A stretch of 64,000 nt of DNA, taken from JAUIAI01 sp041396685 (GTDB lineage: Bacteria > Pseudomonadota > Gammaproteobacteria > Burkholderiales > Burkholderiaceae_E). The translations under genes were made by a program, and so were the position numbers. Under the pieces are notes generated by a model. That model saw only the letters and a list, made by a program, of their open reading frames with translations, was not told where the DNA came from and made no database searches. The DNA lies in the NCBI GenBank assembly GCA_041396685.1, contig JAWKYD010000019.1, positions 97,734-161,733 of the forward strand, written 5' to 3'. This document shows positions 33,914 through 41,915 of this stretch, piece by piece; positions within the stretch are counted from its first letter, which is position 1, and each line of letters begins with the position of its first letter.

Positions 33914-35143
33914 ATGAAAACGCAAGACAACTACGACATCGAACAACCCGACGGCGGCGTGCCGATCAAGATGTGGACCCGCGGCGTGCCGGTCGAGGCC
34001 GAGGCCCGCGAGCAGCTGGCCAAGGCCGCGCGCCTGCCGATCACGTTCAAACACGTGGCGGCCATGCCCGACGTTCACGTGGGCATCGGTGCGACCGTCG
34101 GCTCGGTGATCCCGACCCTGAAGGCCATCATTCCGGCCGCCGTGGGCGTCGATATCGGCTGCGGCATGATGGCCTGCAAGACCACGCTGCATGCGAACGA
34201 TCTGCCCGACAATCTGGCGCCGCTGCGCACGGCGATCGAGCGCGCCGTGCCGCACGGGGGCGGGCCCCGCTCGCGTGGACGCGACCCGGGTGCCTGGGAG
34301 AACCCGCCCGAGAGCGTCGACCGGGTCTGGGCCGGGCTGGCGGACGAGTTCGATCGCTTGTGTGAGTTGCATCCGCGCCTGAAGAACACCAACAACCACA
34401 AGCACCTGGGCACGCTCGGCACGGGCAACCACTTCATCGAGGTCTGCCTGGATCAGGACGGCCACGTGTGGTTCATGCTGCACTCGGGCTCGCGCGGCGT
34501 CGGCAATGCCATCGGTCGGCACTTCATCGAACTGGCGAAGAAGGATGCGCAGGCAAACCAGCGCAACCTGCCGGACCAGGACCTGGCTTACTTCGAGGAA
34601 GGTGCACGCTACTTTGGCGACTATGTCCGCGGTGTCGGTTGGGCACAGCGCTTCGCGGCGAAGAACCGCGAGGTGATGATGGTCAACCTGATCGCCGCCG
34701 TGCGCACCGTGATCAGCAAGCCGTTCGAGACCCACGTCGAGGCGGTCAACTGCCACCACAACTACGTGCAGCAGGAGCACCATTTTGGTGCAGACGTCTA
34801 TGTGACGCGCAAGGGGGCGGTTAGCGCCAGGCGCGGCGAGCTGGGCATCATCCCCGGCAGCATGGGCGCGCGCAGCTACATCGTGCGCGGCCTGGGCAAC
34901 GCCGAGAGCTTCGAAAGCTGCAGCCACGGCGCGGGCCGCGTGATGAGCCGCACCCAGGCCAAGAAGCGCTTCACGGTGGACGACCAGATCAAGGCCACCG
35001 CGGGCGTGGAATGCCGCAAGGATGCCGAGGTCATCGATGAGATCCCCATGGCCTACAAGGACATCGATGCCGTGATGGAAGCGCAGAAGGATCTGGTCGA
35101 GGTCGTGCACACGCTCAAGCAGGTCGTGTGCGTCAAGGGTTGA
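33914..35143 (+). CDS. rtcB: RNA-splicing ligase RtcB
   Basis: RtcB joins RNA 2',3'-cyclic phosphate (or 3'-phosphate) to 5'-OH ends using GTP and Mn2+. The metal-site Cys lies in VDIGCGMMA; further Mn ligands are in GTLGTGNHFIEV, MLHSGSRGVGN and EAVNCHHN. The guanylylated His is in SCSHGAGR (His338 by my count). At 409 residues this is the shorter form common in proteobacteria. It is controlled from a sigma-54 promoter and presumably activated by RtcR when RNA damage signals appear. No rtcA (RNA cyclase) follows; the next gene is convergent. Confidence 0.97.
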   Translation: MKTQDNYDIEQPDGGVPIKMWTRGVPVEAEAREQLAKAARLPITFKHVAAMPDVHVGIGATVGSVIPTLKAIIPAAVGVDIGCGMMACKTTLHANDLPDNLAPLRTAIERAVPHGGGPRSRGRDPGAWENPPESVDRVWAGLADEFDRLCELHPRLKNTNNHKHLGTLGTGNHFIEVCLDQDGHVWFMLHSGSRGVGNAIGRHFIELAKKDAQANQRNLPDQDLAYFEEGARYFGDYVRGVGWAQRFAAKNREVMMVNLIAAVRTVISKPFETHVEAVNCHHNYVQQEHHFGADVYVTRKGAVSARRGELGIIPGSMGARSYIVRGLGNAESFESCSHGAGRVMSRTQAKKRFTVDDQIKATAGVECRKDAEVIDEIPMAYKDIDAVMEAQKDLVEVVHTLKQVVCVKG

Positions 35144-35199
35144 CGGGCGAGGGCGCCCGGGTGACCGGCGTCGGTCGCACACCCTCCGGCAATACGAAG

Positions 35200-35231
35200 C
35201 GAAGGCGCAGGGCCACCACCCTGCGCCTTCG
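35200..35231. terminator. Bidirectional terminator-type hairpin after rtcB
   Basis: CGAAGGCGCAGGG (35200-35212) pairs perfectly with CCCTGCGCCTTCG (35219-35231) around a 6-nt loop, between the stop of rtcB and the convergent stop of the AGCS symporter. Short A and T tracts flank it, but there is no long T-run. Its position between convergent genes supports bidirectional termination. Confidence 0.75.
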
Positions 35232-35252
35232 TTCCGACTGGCGGGTCGTCGA

Positions 35253-36830
35253 TCAGTTCTTGTACCGTTTGATCTCGCCGGACTTCAGACGCGAGAGATA
35301 GCTGTCCATCTCGCCGCGCACGACCGGCATCAACATATAGAGCCCGACGATGTTGACCAGCGCCATCGCGAAGATCGCGGCGTCGGAGAAGTCGATGACC
35401 GGGCCGAGATTCATCGCCGCACCGATGATCACAAACAGGCAGAAGATCAGCTTGAACGAGAGTTCCTGCACTCTGCCTTCGCCGAACATGTAGGTCCAGG
35501 CCTTGAGGCCGTAGTACGACCAGGAGATCATGGTCGAGAACGCGAACAGGATCACGGCCAGCGCGAGGATGAACGGGAACCAGCTGAACGCACTCGCGAA
35601 GGCGGCCGAGGTGAGTTGCACGCCCGAGACGTCGCCCGCGGTTGCGATCCGACCGGCCTCGGCATTCCAGACGTAGAGGCCGGTCGCCGGATCGGTCTGC
35701 AGCACCCCGGTGATGACGATCACCAGCGCGGTCATGGTGCAGATGACCACGGTGTCGATGAAGGGTTCGAGCAGCGACACGAATCCCTCGGTGATCGGTT
35801 CCTTGGTGCGCACCGCCGAGTGAGCGATCGCGGCCGAGCCCACGCCGGCCTCGTTGGAGAAGGCCGCCCGCTTGAAGCCCTGGATCAGCGCGCCCACGAG
35901 CCCGCCGGCCACGCCCAGGCCGGTGAAGGCACCGGCGAAGATCTGGCCGATGGCCCAACCGATCTTGTCGGCGTTCATGATCAGGATGATCAGCGCGGCA
36001 CCGACATAGAGCACCGCCATGAACGGCACGACCTTCTCGGTGACGCGGGCGATGGACTTCAACCCGCCGATGATCACCGCGAACACGATCGCCGCGAAGA
36101 TCACGCCGGTGATCCAGCCAGGATAGTCGCCGACGATGCCGGCGATCTGGCTGTGCGCCTGGTTGGCCTGGAACATGTTGCCGCCGCCGAACGCACCCAA
36201 CACGCAGAAGATCGAGAACAGGATCGCCAGAAACCTGCCGATGCCACCCCGATTGCGCTCCGTCAGCCCCTTGGAGAGGTAGTACATCGGCCCGCCCGAA
36301 ACGGTGCCGTCGGCATACTCGTTGCGGTATTTGACGCCCAGCGTGCATTCGGTGAACTTGGACGCCATGCCCAGCAAGCCGGCAAGAATCATCCAGAACG
36401 TGGCTCCGGGGCCTCCGATGCCGATGGCCACGGCCACACCGGCAATGTTGCCCAGGCCCACGGTCCCCGACAACGCGGTGGCGAGCGCCTGGAAGTGGCT
36501 GACCTCGCCGGCGTCATTGGGGTCGGAATAGTCGCCCTTGACCAACGAGATCGAGTGCGGGAAGGCCCGGAACTGGATCAAGCCGAAGTAGATGGTGAAG
36601 ATGATCGCTGCGATCACCAGCCAGAGCACGATCCACGGGAAAGCGTAGCCGAAGATGGCCTCGGAACCGGGCAACGGCGAGAAGATGAAACTGACGAACG
36701 GGCCGGTTACCGCACTGACCCGATCGTTGATGGTCTGGTCGAGGCTCTTTGCAACTTCCTGTGCCACGGCCGGGGCCGCGCACACGAGGGAGGACAGCGC
36801 CGCGAAGGCGGCGAGGGTTTTGCGAGACAT
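35253..36830 (-). CDS. Alanine/glycine:cation symporter (AGCS family)
   Basis: A 525-residue inner-membrane Na+/H+-coupled amino acid importer. A signal-peptide-like stretch (LAAFAALSSLVCAAPAVAQ) precedes about ten membrane helices. Family motifs are the ALSGTVGLGNIAGVAVAI segment and GPGATFWMILAGLLGMASKF, followed by the ECTLGVKYR loop. D-/L-alanine or glycine is the usual substrate. It is 16 nt downstream of a universal stress protein gene and in line with alanine dehydrogenase, so the three form one operon for alanine uptake and deamination. An AGGAG site precedes the ATG. Confidence 0.93.
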   Translation of the reverse strand: MSRKTLAAFAALSSLVCAAPAVAQEVAKSLDQTINDRVSAVTGPFVSFIFSPLPGSEAIFGYAFPWIVLWLVIAAIIFTIYFGLIQFRAFPHSISLVKGDYSDPNDAGEVSHFQALATALSGTVGLGNIAGVAVAIGIGGPGATFWMILAGLLGMASKFTECTLGVKYRNEYADGTVSGGPMYYLSKGLTERNRGGIGRFLAILFSIFCVLGAFGGGNMFQANQAHSQIAGIVGDYPGWITGVIFAAIVFAVIIGGLKSIARVTEKVVPFMAVLYVGAALIILIMNADKIGWAIGQIFAGAFTGLGVAGGLVGALIQGFKRAAFSNEAGVGSAAIAHSAVRTKEPITEGFVSLLEPFIDTVVICTMTALVIVITGVLQTDPATGLYVWNAEAGRIATAGDVSGVQLTSAAFASAFSWFPFILALAVILFAFSTMISWSYYGLKAWTYMFGEGRVQELSFKLIFCLFVIIGAAMNLGPVIDFSDAAIFAMALVNIVGLYMLMPVVRGEMDSYLSRLKSGEIKRYKN

Positions 36831-36846
36831 GAGAACTCCTCCGCGT

Positions 36847-37281
36847 TCAGGGCACGATGACGACGGGGACCGTCGAGACCTGTGCCAGCGCGAGCGGCAC
36901 CGAGCCGAAGACCCGCGCGGCGATGCTGCCGCCGCCCGAGCGTCCGACGAAGATGAAGGTCGCGCCCTTGTCCTTCGCGACCTGGGCGAGCAGGTCGGCG
37001 ATCGAGCCGTACTTCATTTCGGAAGTCACGTCCGCGATGCCCTGCGCCTTGGCGTGCGCCACCGCCGGGGCCATGATCGCCTTCTCGGCGCGCGCGAGTT
37101 CCTGGGTTCTGTGCTTGTGTCGCTCTGCCAGTTCCTGCGGGGTCAGGAAGCTGTAGGGCGACCATTCGAGAATGTGCACCAGATGCAGGCTGGCGCCGTT
37201 TCTGCGGGCGCGCTCGATCGCGAAATCGAGCACCGTGTGGTCTTCGCCCTCGTAGGCGACGACATAACTCTCCTGCGACAT
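36847..37281 (-). CDS. Universal stress protein (UspA family)
   Basis: A 144-residue single-domain protein. The C-terminal GRSGGGSIAARVFGSVPLAL matches the ATP-binding G-2x-G-9x-G-(S/T) pattern of the ATP-binding UspA branch, and the fold starts VVAYEGEDHTVLDFAIERA. Such proteins bind ATP and support survival under stress or starvation; no specific partner is known. It lies between alanine dehydrogenase and the AGCS symporter in the same direction. An AGGAAAG ribosome site precedes the start. Confidence 0.93.
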   Translation of the reverse strand: MSQESYVVAYEGEDHTVLDFAIERARRNGASLHLVHILEWSPYSFLTPQELAERHKHRTQELARAEKAIMAPAVAHAKAQGIADVTSEMKYGSIADLLAQVAKDKGATFIFVGRSGGGSIAARVFGSVPLALAQVSTVPVVIVP

Positions 37282-37352
37282 GTCTTTCCTCCGTTTTCCG
37301 CGGTTTCTTGTGGTGAAGCATGCGGCGCGCGAATACGCCGCAGTTGAACCGG

Positions 37353-38471
37353 TCAGGTGGCCAGAGCCTGCCCGACCGGCGTGAACTCGAGGCCGAGGTC
37401 GTGCGCCACGGCTTCGTAGGTCACCTTGCCGTTCCAGACATTGAGCCCGTTGGCCAGGTGGGGATCGTCGCTCAACGCACGCTTCCAGCCTTTGTCGGCA
37501 ATGGCCAGCGCATGGGGGAGCGTCACGTTGTTCAGGGCATAGGTGGAGGTGCGGGCAACGCCGCCGGGCATGTTGGCCACGCAGTAGTGCACCACGTCAT
37601 CGATTACGAAAGTCGGGTCGGCATGGGTGGTCGGCCGCGATGTCTCGAAACAGCCGCCCTGGTCGATGGCCACGTCCACCAGCACCGCGCCGCGCTTCAT
37701 CGTGCCGACCATCGCGCGGGTGACGAGCTTGGGCGCGGCAGCACCGGGAATCAGCACCGCACCGATGACCAGATCGGACGCGGCCACGCATTCCTCCAGG
37801 TTGGCCTTGTTCGAGAACCGGGTCTTGGCCGCCGACTCGAAGTGCATCGCCAGCCTTTCCAACACCGCCGGGTTGCGATCGAGGATGGTGACGTCGGCAC
37901 CGAGTCCGGTCGCCATCTGGGCGGCGTTGAAGCCGACCACGCCGCCACCGATGACGGTCACCTTGGCGGGCAGCACACCGGGCACACCGCCAAGCAGTAC
38001 GCCGCGTCCGCCCTGGGCCTTCTCCAGACAGTGGGCGCCGGCCTGTATCGACATGCGCCCGGCCACCTGGCTCATCGGCTTGAGCAACGGCAGCCCGCCG
38101 CTGGCATCGGTCACCGTCTCGTAGGCGATGCAGATGGCGCCCGAGGCGATCAGGTCGCGGGTCTGCTCGGGGTCGGGCGCGAGATGCAGGTAGGTATAGA
38201 GGATCTGCCCCGCGCGCAGCATGGCGCGCTCGGCCGGCTGAGGCTCCTTGACCTTCACGATCATGTCGGCGGTGGCGAAGATCTCCTGCGCACTGTCGAG
38301 CACGCCGGCGCCGGCGGCGCGAAACTCGTCGTCATGGGTTCCGATGCCGAGCCCGGCGCCCGCCTGCACGACGACCTCATGGCCGTGCAAGACGGCCTCG
38401 GCCACGCTCTCGGGCGTGAAGCCGACCCGGTATTCGTGATTCTTGATTTCCTTTGGAACGCCGATTCGCAT
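37353..38471 (-). CDS. ald: Alanine dehydrogenase
   Basis: Ald converts L-alanine, NAD+ and water to pyruvate, NADH and ammonia. The N-terminus MRIGVPKEIKNHEYRVGFTP is diagnostic; VKVKEPQPAERAMLR carries the substrate-binding Lys and the following LHLAPD the active-site His. The nucleotide-binding loop reads VIGGGVVGFNAAQMA. At 372 residues it is full length. AGGAGG precedes the ATG. It is the first gene of the ald-usp-AGCS operon and divergent from an Lrp/AsnC-type gene, the usual alanine-responsive arrangement. Confidence 0.97.
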   Translation of the reverse strand: MRIGVPKEIKNHEYRVGFTPESVAEAVLHGHEVVVQAGAGLGIGTHDDEFRAAGAGVLDSAQEIFATADMIVKVKEPQPAERAMLRAGQILYTYLHLAPDPEQTRDLIASGAICIAYETVTDASGGLPLLKPMSQVAGRMSIQAGAHCLEKAQGGRGVLLGGVPGVLPAKVTVIGGGVVGFNAAQMATGLGADVTILDRNPAVLERLAMHFESAAKTRFSNKANLEECVAASDLVIGAVLIPGAAAPKLVTRAMVGTMKRGAVLVDVAIDQGGCFETSRPTTHADPTFVIDDVVHYCVANMPGGVARTSTYALNNVTLPHALAIADKGWKRALSDDPHLANGLNVWNGKVTYEAVAHDLGLEFTPVGQALAT

Positions 38472-38604
38472 GACACGATCCTCCTGCAGCGGTGCTCGAT
38501 TGGATGATTGGGATACTATCCATTCAAGGGCGGGAATATTTGTCTAATTGAGCGATGATCCAGGCCAATTTGAGGATTCATTGTCGTCATTCGAGTTTTA
38601 AGCC

Positions 38605-38616
38605 GGAAAATTTTCC
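38605..38616. promoter_or_regulatory. 12-bp palindrome at the AsnC-family gene start (candidate Lrp/AsnC operator)
   Basis: GGAAAATTTTCC is a perfect 12-bp palindrome abutting the ATG at 38617, in the divergent ald/lrp region. Lrp-family proteins bind AT-centred palindromes of about this size, and occupancy here would block ribosome access or transcription, so autoregulation is plausible. There is no normal Shine-Dalgarno site for this gene. Confidence 0.5.
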
Positions 38617-39081
38617 ATGGACAGAATCGACGCGCGAATTCTTGCCCTTCTGCAGCAGGACGGGCGCGCATCGGCTGCCGATATCGGCGAGCAGATCGGT
38701 CTGTCCGTCTCCGCGACGCATCGCCGTATCAAGCTGATGGAAGATTCGGGCGTCATCGAGCGCTACGCCGCGGTGCTCAACCGGCGGGCGCTGGGTTACA
38801 CGACCGACTTCTACGTGGAGATCGCCCTGCAGTCGCAATCCGAAGAAACCCTGGACGCATTCGAGGCCGCCGTCGGGCGCTCGCCCGACATTCTCGAGTG
38901 CCACCTCCTGACCGGTGGATTCGACTATCTGCTGCGCATCTCGACCAGCGGGCCGGAAGACTACGAACGCCTGCATCGCCAGGTTCTCGCCACGCTTCCG
39001 GGTGTGATGCGAATGCAGTCGAGCCTAGTGTTGCGCACGGTGCGCCCCTGGCGCGGTTATCGTGTCGCGCCGGACGCCTGA
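38617..39081 (+). CDS. Lrp/AsnC family transcriptional regulator
   Basis: A 154-residue regulator. The N-terminal helix-turn-helix opens MDRIDARILALLQQDGR, with SAADIGEQIGLSVSATHRRIK as the recognition unit. The C-terminal RAM (amino acid binding) domain follows, with CHLLTGGFDYLLRI. By position, divergent from ald, it is probably the alanine-responsive activator of the ald operon (AldR/BkdR-like), binding L-alanine. The palindrome at its start suggests autoregulation. Confidence 0.95.
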   Translation: MDRIDARILALLQQDGRASAADIGEQIGLSVSATHRRIKLMEDSGVIERYAAVLNRRALGYTTDFYVEIALQSQSEETLDAFEAAVGRSPDILECHLLTGGFDYLLRISTSGPEDYERLHRQVLATLPGVMRMQSSLVLRTVRPWRGYRVAPDA

Positions 39082-39249
39082 GAGCGCTTCCTTCGCGTCG
39101 ATCACCGCGGGGGTCGAGTCGGTCACGGTTCACCACCTGCAAACCATTTCCGTCCGCCATCCTCCGAACGCGTGCAGCGGAGCACCCATGTGTCACGGGA
39201 TTGCGCTAAGGTAGCCGGCATTGCAGCCAGCCACCGACAGGAGCCACTC

Positions 39250-39645
39250 ATGGGTTTGTTCAATTCGATTCTCAGCAAGCTCGGCCTGGGTGTGGCCGAG
39301 GCCGCCATGCCACCGACCGAGGCACCTTCGGATGCGGTCGCATCACCCCCCGGTTCGGCGGCTCCCGCCGCCCCCACGCCGATGTCCAATGTCGACGTGG
39401 TCGCCAAACTCGAGGCGATGGCCGCCGCCAACCCGCAAAAGCTCAATTGGAAGACATCGATCGTCGATCTGTTGAAGCTGCTCGGGCTCGACAGCAGCTT
39501 CGGTGCCCGCAAAGAGCTGGCCGCCGAACTCGGTTGCCCGCCCGAGAAGATGGGCGACTCGGCGCAGATGAACATGTGGCTGCACAAGACCGTGATGAAC
39601 AAGCTGGCCCAAAACGGCGGCAACATTCCGCCGGAGCTTCTCTGA
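39250..39645 (+). CDS. DUF3597 domain-containing protein
   Basis: A 131-residue protein. The N-terminal MGLFNSILSKL segment is followed by an Ala/Pro-rich linker and then the DUF3597 domain (VDVVAKLEAMAAANPQKLNW, IVDLLKLLGLDSS, ELGCPPEKMGDSAQMNMWL), a small helical domain of unknown function common in proteobacteria. AGGAG precedes the ATG at 39250; a longer frame upstream is not family-like. Its stop overlaps the apparent CTG start of the next gene. Confidence 0.9.
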   Translation: MGLFNSILSKLGLGVAEAAMPPTEAPSDAVASPPGSAAPAAPTPMSNVDVVAKLEAMAAANPQKLNWKTSIVDLLKLLGLDSSFGARKELAAELGCPPEKMGDSAQMNMWLHKTVMNKLAQNGGNIPPELL

Positions 39646-40238
39646 ACCGGCTTGCGCGAGTCGCCGCGCTGCTGCTGGCAAGCGCGGTACTGTCTGCGCC
39701 GGTCGCGGCGGGCGAGATCTTCATCACGAATCAGGCGCTGACCCAGTCGGCCCGTCAGGGCCTGTTCGTGCGCGACGGCCGCTGGTACCTGCAGGATGCC
39801 GGCCGCTGCAATCACGCCTATATCGAATCGCCGGCCATCACGACCGGCGACGGCCGCTTGCGCCTGCGCGCGCATTTCGGCGCGCTGCAAGGCATCGATG
39901 TGCAGGGCCAGTGCCTCGGCCCGCGCTTCGCCTCGCCGGTCACGCTCTCGGGCGAGCTCACCGTCAAGGGCGACACCTTGTCGCTCGAGCGCATGCGGGT
40001 GGATTCGATCGAAGACGACGCCACGAGGCTCGCCTACTCGGTGGCGCTGCGCACGGGACTCGTCAGCCTGCCTCAGGCCATCCGGTTCGGCTTGCGTGAG
40101 ACGCTCGACGACATGCTGCGCCAGGCGCCCGACTGGCGGGTCGAGACCCGATCACTGGTCCTGGCGCTCAAGGGCACCGAGGCAAACGGCGTGCGACTGC
40201 GGGTGGACTTCTCGCTCCAAGTCGATGCGGCGCGCTGA
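39642..40238 (+). CDS. Exported protein of unknown function, apparent CTG start
   Basis: A 198-residue protein. The mature chain starts around GEIFITNQALTQSARQG and includes VTLSGELTVKGDTLSLERM and WRVETRSLVLALKG, which read as beta-strands; I do not recognise the family. A normal Sec signal (NRLARVAALLLASAVLSAPVAAG, written in parts: basic NRLAR, hydrophobic VAALLLASAVL, AxA-type PVAAG) begins immediately after codon CTG at 39642. That CTG overlaps the DUF3597 stop as CTGA (39642-39645), the same arrangement as the GTGA overlaps elsewhere in this window. The only ATG in frame is at 39447, inside DUF3597, and would bury the signal. CTG initiation is therefore inferred. Confidence 0.75.
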   Translation: MNRLARVAALLLASAVLSAPVAAGEIFITNQALTQSARQGLFVRDGRWYLQDAGRCNHAYIESPAITTGDGRLRLRAHFGALQGIDVQGQCLGPRFASPVTLSGELTVKGDTLSLERMRVDSIEDDATRLAYSVALRTGLVSLPQAIRFGLRETLDDMLRQAPDWRVETRSLVLALKGTEANGVRLRVDFSLQVDAAR

Positions 40239-40355
40239 GGTTTGCCGTTTACTCGCGAACCTCGCCTGACCCGCGATTCGGACGGGAACCCTTTGCGCCG
40301 ATTGCAGATTCTCGACTGACCGCCGACTCGCGGCCGGCGGTGCACCAGTAGAAGA

Positions 40356-40384
40356 AGGCCCGGAACCTTGCGGGGACCGGGCCT
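40356..40384. terminator. Possible hairpin after the exported-protein gene
   Basis: AGGCCCGG (40356-40363) pairs with CCGGGCCT (40377-40384) around a 13-nt loop. There is no T-run, and the loop is long, so this is a weak terminator candidate in the 283-bp gap before the LuxR-type gene. Confidence 0.35.
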
Positions 40385-40521
40385 GCGTTGGCAGCGCTGC
40401 GACGATGTTCGTCGAATGTCGCAATGAAATGTGCGGCCGATCGGCGATGCATCGCAAGACGGCTCGAAGCGATCTACGATTGTCGGGCCTTCAATGACGC
40501 GACACGAGTCTTCGAGACGAG

Positions 40522-41700
40522 ATGGTCCCACTGCATGAATCACATGTCCCAAGCGACGCAGTCTTCGATGACTGCGTGCGCACGGTGTACCGCGCCGCGC
40601 TTGGCGGCGTTTCGTGGCGGCAGGCGGCCGAGGCGATCGCCGACGCCTATGGCCTGTTCGTCGCCCACTTCATCGGGGTCGACAAGACCGATGGCCGCTT
40701 GATGTTCTCGTGGGTGAATTCGCGTGCAACACCCGCCGGCGAGCTCACCTACATTACCGATTATCACGGCGACAACCCACGTATCGGCCCGGCCATCGCG
40801 CTGCAAGGTGATGAGTGGGTCCACGATCACCTGCTGTTCGACGACGGATTCGTTGCGAGCAGTGCGTTCTTCCAGGACTACGCGATTCCCTTCGGCTTTC
40901 GCTATCTGTCGGGCACGAAGATCGTCGACGATGACCGACACGTCGTTTTGTTCGGAGCCGTTCGAAGCAATGGCGCCCGCCCCTTGAACGCCGACGAGAT
41001 GAGCAGTCTGAGCCGGCTGCGCGGTCACATGGTCGACGCCATGCAGCAGCATCTCGCGCTGCGCGAGCAAAGCGACCGCCTGTTGGCGGGCGACGCGATC
41101 CTGGAAGCGATGCCGCAGGCGATCTTTCTGATCGACGAAACACGGCATATCCGGTATCGCAATGCTGCGGCGGCACAGCTCGCCGAAGGCGGCGCGCTCG
41201 TGCGCCATGACCCCCGAATTTTCTCGCTCGAACCGGCTCGGGATGACGAGCAACTGACCGCGGAGCTCACCCGTCTCGTTCGCAATGCCCATGAGCACGA
41301 GCATCGCGCCGAATCACGTTTCGCGATGCGCATCGCGGCGCGCGACTCGACCGACCATCTGCTGCTCGGTCAGCTCGTGCGGCCGGAGGCGACGATGAAG
41401 GCCTTTGGCAATGAACCGCGCGTGATCCTGATTCTGCATCCGTTGAGCGACAGCGCCCGGCTCGAACCATTCCTGGTCGCGCGGCTGTTCGGGCTGACAC
41501 CGGCCGAAGCAGAGGTCGCGGTACGGCTCGCGCGTGGCGATTCGCCCGAGACCATCAGCCGTGAACGTGGCGTCACCGTGCCCACGATTCGCAGCCAGAC
41601 CCGCAGCGTCTTCGAGAAAGTCGGGGTCACGCGCCTGGCCGAACTCGCCGGCGTGCTGGCCCGTTTGCACGTGCCGCCGCCGGACCGCCCTCACCAATGA
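40522..41700 (+). CDS. LuxR-type helix-turn-helix regulator, paralogue 1
   Basis: A 392-residue regulator. The C-terminal ~65 residues (LFGLTPAEAEVAVRLARGDS, then ETISRERGVTVPTIRSQTRS) form a LuxR-type HTH with the TxxEAEV start and TIRSQ recognition helix. The N-terminal ~200 residues are not a named sensor in my reading; a PAS-like stretch occurs around ILEAMPQAIFLIDETRHIRY. The gene directly downstream is a paralogue that aligns over the full length (YDACVRALY versus FDDCVRTVY, then GVDKxDxRLMFSW), so they arose by duplication. Neither sits next to a kinase. A role in controlling the neighbouring MFS and sarcosine genes is possible. Confidence 0.85.
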   Translation: MVPLHESHVPSDAVFDDCVRTVYRAALGGVSWRQAAEAIADAYGLFVAHFIGVDKTDGRLMFSWVNSRATPAGELTYITDYHGDNPRIGPAIALQGDEWVHDHLLFDDGFVASSAFFQDYAIPFGFRYLSGTKIVDDDRHVVLFGAVRSNGARPLNADEMSSLSRLRGHMVDAMQQHLALREQSDRLLAGDAILEAMPQAIFLIDETRHIRYRNAAAAQLAEGGALVRHDPRIFSLEPARDDEQLTAELTRLVRNAHEHEHRAESRFAMRIAARDSTDHLLLGQLVRPEATMKAFGNEPRVILILHPLSDSARLEPFLVARLFGLTPAEAEVAVRLARGDSPETISRERGVTVPTIRSQTRSVFEKVGVTRLAELAGVLARLHVPPPDRPHQ

Positions 41701-41915
41701 ATTCGGCATAGCCCCGGCGAGCGCGACGAATCGGCCTGCGGTCGTCTCCTGCCCGAGGGTTCATACCGCAAAGTAGGGAAGCCCAAACCCGCATCGATGG
41801 ACAGGGCGCTGCAGACACGATAGCGTGCAGCGACATACGGGTTCGTCGCCGGCGCCGATAACGAGAATGACGTTACCGACGCGGCCGAGGATCGAAGCGG
41901 TCGTTGGGGGAAGCG

